A DNA stretch of 64,000 bases from Chrysomallon squamiferum (lineage: Eukaryota; Mollusca; Gastropoda; Neomphalida; Peltospiridae): positions 24,513,930 through 24,577,929 of the forward strand of contig CM022672.1 in assembly GCA_012295275.1 (NCBI GenBank), written 5' to 3'. Of the stretch, positions 61,783 to 64,000 are shown in pieces. Every line of letters starts with the position of its first letter. The stretch's first letter is position 1. The position numbers and the translations under genes were made by a program. The notes under the pieces were generated by a model, which worked only from the letters and a program-made list of their open reading frames with translations, had not been told where the DNA came from and did no database searches.

Positions 61783-62315
61783 TACGTACATACAAACATG
61801 CACACAAACACAAAACTGAATATGAATTAAAGATGGAAAATTTAAGGAACATATATATATTACGTGTGATTAACCTGTCAGAAATATATTTTTTTGCAGT
61901 CAAATAATGTAAATGATGGTCCATGCTAAAGCAAAACTGTATGCTTGCTTTTCTTTTAAATAGTCATCATTTTGTTAACATAATTATAATGTAAAAAAAA
62001 GATTAGTATTTGATAAGAAACAACAAGTTTTTTTTTTGTTTTTTTTGTCTTCATGTTAAAATCCAGATGTGTTATACCCAGATAAATGTCAAAAGATTCC
62101 AATGTTGTTATTGCAAGTCATTTTAAAATATTTCTTTTTTATCCTTTCAGATAATATTTATATGTATAACACAATTTACTCCACTGTTATTTTTGAGGAG
62201 GCACAAGCGCATTGTACTCGTTCTGGTGGATTTCTGACAACTATATTTTCTTCACACGAATATGTATTTGTGAAAAAAAAGATTACTAAGTGGACTCAGT
62301 ATCCTTATTATATTG
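57927..62315 (+). CDS. Gene C: polycystin-1-like protein, 5' part (first five coding exons)
   Basis: ATG at 57955. Coding exons are 57955-57994, 58335-58666, 60043-60199, 60946-61080 and 62151-62315. They encode a signal peptide, a discoidin domain, an EGF module and the first half of a C-type lectin domain. Each exon corresponds to gene B exons 1-5; exons 2-5 have exactly the same lengths (332, 157, 135 and 165 nt) and phases. By homology the gene should continue past the window into the REJ, GPS, PLAT and channel parts. No stop or frameshift is seen in these exons. Whether the downstream part is intact cannot be seen. Confidence 0.85.
58335..60199 (+). CDS. Gene C exons 2-3: discoidin (F5/8 type C) domain
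   Basis: Exons 58335-58666 and 60043-60199 encode CLPCQTKDCKAYPVKI, NPYMTVEFSTSTRLVGVGIR, FGFLSFRVFKWMRYLMYDGI and a closing CLRIEFYKNC. They are clearly paralogous to gene B domain 1, with many conservative substitutions. The 1.4-kb intron carries the first copy of a duplicated segment (58678-58993). Confidence 0.82.
58678..58993 (+). repeat. Direct duplication, copy 1 (gene C intron 2)
   Basis: Begins 12 bases after the exon 2 donor at acatgcacacaaacacaaaa and ends near aatgtcaaaagatt. Copy 2 is at 61796-62097. The shared core includes attaacctgtcagaaatata and ccatgctaaagcaaaactgt. Small indels separate the copies. Confidence 0.85.
60946..61080 (+). CDS. Gene C exon 4: EGF-like domain
   Basis: A 135-nt exon with six Cys: MCKNNKAGCEQNCHDTPGSF then FCSCRRGFELWRNGLNC. 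The acceptor is …tttttttttttaag, AAG rather than the usual CAG/TAG. The same length and phases as gene B exon 4. Confidence 0.87.
61796..62097 (+). repeat. Direct duplication, copy 2 (gene C intron 4)
   Basis: Second copy of 58678-58993, in the same orientation, ending about 50 bases before the exon 5 acceptor. It is preceded by a CA repeat (61737-61780). It lacks about 18 bases present in copy 1 near the start and carries a short insertion (gtgttataccca) near the end. Confidence 0.85.
62151..62315 (+). CDS. Gene C exon 5: first half of C-type lectin-like domain
   Basis: Encodes STVIFEEAQAHCTRSGGFLT and KWTQYPYYIG, matching gene B exon 5 in length, phase and sequence. The second half (gene B exon 6 counterpart) is not found before 64000 and must lie further right. 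Confidence 0.83.
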
Positions 62316-64000
62316 GTTAGTTAATAATGTTTTATTACTTTTTTAATTTACACACACACATTTTTTATCTTACAAAACATAAATAAATATAGAGCAGAAA
62401 CGTGATCTTTCTAATCAATTGATAGTTGTTTTGTTACTGGAAGAATATTTCTAAAAACAGTAAAAAAAAAAATCATCATTGTTTTTTATTGTTGTTTTTG
62501 TGTTTTTCAGTTTGCTCCAGTATATTTTAAGAATTTGTCTTTTATTGCATTTATTTATTTTTGTAAACATTTCTAACCACTACAATAACAAGGAAAGGAG
62601 TATATACATATATGTATTATGTGTATATATGTGTGTATATGTATTTAATGGGAAAAACATATTTTCTATAGCTTTTTCTTCAAATTGTGTGCACAGTTCA
62701 CTGTTTTTCAATATATTTCAAGTCCAAAGTTAACATTTCATAATTTTTGGCCAGGTTTCAGTATAGTCAAGATTTAATAAATGTCGAAATGATAGTAAAA
62801 TAAAAGTTAAAAATACATCCAGATCTTAGAAGCAAACTGCTGCAATTCATTTCAAATTATATCAAGTTCAAATTTAATAACAAAAAAAAAGACTACTAAT
62901 AATCATACTTATTGTTGCTTTTCCATTTTTTTTTTGTAGAAAGAAAATAATAATAATTTATCAGTCAGAATAAATAACAAAAAAAAAAAAAAATCTGTCT
63001 TCTTTTCTTATTATAAAGAACATATTTTAAAAAATTTGAAGAATAATTGATATTAATTTAAATTCTGTCCCTAAATCAAATAGCCTGTCTCAATGAGAAC
63101 AGTTTAACACAGAATAAAACAGAACAGCATGTTCATTGCATTTACAAATCATGAATAAAGTGAAATATAAAACAAATGTTTAGAATTTGACATAATATAA
63201 TTGTAGTATTGTCTATATTGGAAGTAAATAAAACAGTATTAATAGACTTTGACTTTTAACAATGTTCTATAAAGATAAACCTTCAAATACAAACTTTGAA
63301 TGTTTCTATATCATTGAATTGAGTATACAGATTATCAGATTTGTTGATAATTACCACGTAAAATAAAAGAGTAATCAGCACATCTAACAAACATGTGTTT
63401 TATGGGTTTCCATAAGAAAAGAAAATCACAGAAACATATCAGTTTAAAGTTATATTAACTTGTTTGAGAGAATTGTCAAACCTTTTCTTTTTATTAAATG
63501 TTTGCAAATGTTTTCACATGTTCAGTTTAAAGTGTAACCTAACATGAGAAACAGCTTAAACCACTTGGTGAAAGTTTAAACAGTGGCCAAAAAGCTTTAA
63601 TTACTTGAAGTTTAATACATTTTTAAATAACTATCCCCAGATTTTGAAATAATCACCATTCTATATGTTTTTGAAGAATGGTAAAATGAATATTATTAAT
63701 GCTTTTTGCATTTCCATATAACAATAATATAAATAAAAATATATCAGTGAAAATCCCAACAACTGATTACAGGACTTACCTTTAGAAACATTCCCATGAC
63801 CAAAACTAAACTTTGGTTTGGTTGAAACTCTGGGTATAACTGACTTGTATACGTTATGAGATATTACAGACACAATAGCTCAACAGGGCCAAGTTTAGTT
63901 TCTGGAAACATAATAATCACTAGCAATATTAGGGTGATTTGTTCTTACCATCTCATATATACTTTAATAATACATCAGATAAAAAATGTCAGTTAAAAGA
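62316..64000. other. Gene C intron 5 (incomplete)
   Basis: AT-rich sequence without a coding signal. I searched by eye for a counterpart of gene B exon 6 (the DVDEDKSYSRW region) and did not find one, so the intron runs beyond the window. Confidence 0.6.

Noticed and set aside
62069-62150. Upstream extension of gene C exon 5 to ATG at 62069
   Set aside because: This part belongs to the duplicated intronic segment and the T-rich acceptor region; phase and length comparison with gene B place the exon start at 62151.

Overview
This window is eukaryotic, from an invertebrate animal. It is strongly AT-rich, all plus-strand genes are split by GT-AG introns, simple repeats (ATT, CA, TATA) are frequent, and several DNA-transposon remnants are present. 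The gene content, a polycystin-1-like family carrying discoidin, EGF and C-type-lectin modules, together with the repeat style fits a lophotrochozoan, possibly a mollusc or cephalopod. That placement is inference only; no species can be named from the sequence.

The window is built around a head-to-tail array of three paralogous polycystin-1-like (PKD1-like) genes, all on the plus strand. Gene A (245-10478) enters from the left and only its last ten coding exons are present: the pre-GPS region, GPS, PLAT domain, membrane helices and polycystin channel module. Gene B (first coding exon at 16612, stop at 48919) is complete. I could place 39 coding exons whose phases all agree, giving a reading frame of 8922 nt and a predicted 2973-residue protein. 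Its order is signal peptide, discoidin (F5/8 type C), EGF, C-type lectin, discoidin-like, EGF, C-type lectin, discoidin, EGF, PKD-like/REJ region, GAIN-like region with GPS, transmembrane helix 1, PLAT, then ten more helices with a polycystin (TOP) domain and a pore loop. Gene C (from 57955) starts near the right end. Only its first five coding exons lie in the window: signal peptide, discoidin, EGF and the first half of the lectin domain. Exon lengths and phases match between A and B, and between B and C, almost exon for exon, so the array arose by tandem duplication. The products are predicted to be plasma-membrane or ciliary proteins with a large adhesive ectodomain, GPS autoproteolysis, and a C-terminal channel module that would probably pair with a PKD2-like subunit.

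The A-B spacer (10479-16583) holds the gene A 3' UTR, two copies of a 46-bp palindromic repeat, one arm of a ~330-bp inverted repeat whose other arm lies at the start of gene B intron 1, and a putative gene B promoter or 5' UTR block. The B-C spacer (48920-57926) holds the gene B 3' UTR, an unassigned exon-like ORF next to a GT repeat, a degraded hAT transposon (52342-57153) with intact 8-bp target-site duplications, and, inserted into its transposase gene, a second element with long inverted repeats that encodes a broken FEN/XPG-like nuclease with a C-terminal CXC cysteine cluster. A 14-bp block shared with the gene B upstream region lies about 300 bp past the hAT element. Introns contain further elements: a hairpin MITE (gene A), a mariner/Tigger-like MITE, a deleted Tigger element and a LINE fragment (gene B), and a ~300-bp direct duplication (gene C).
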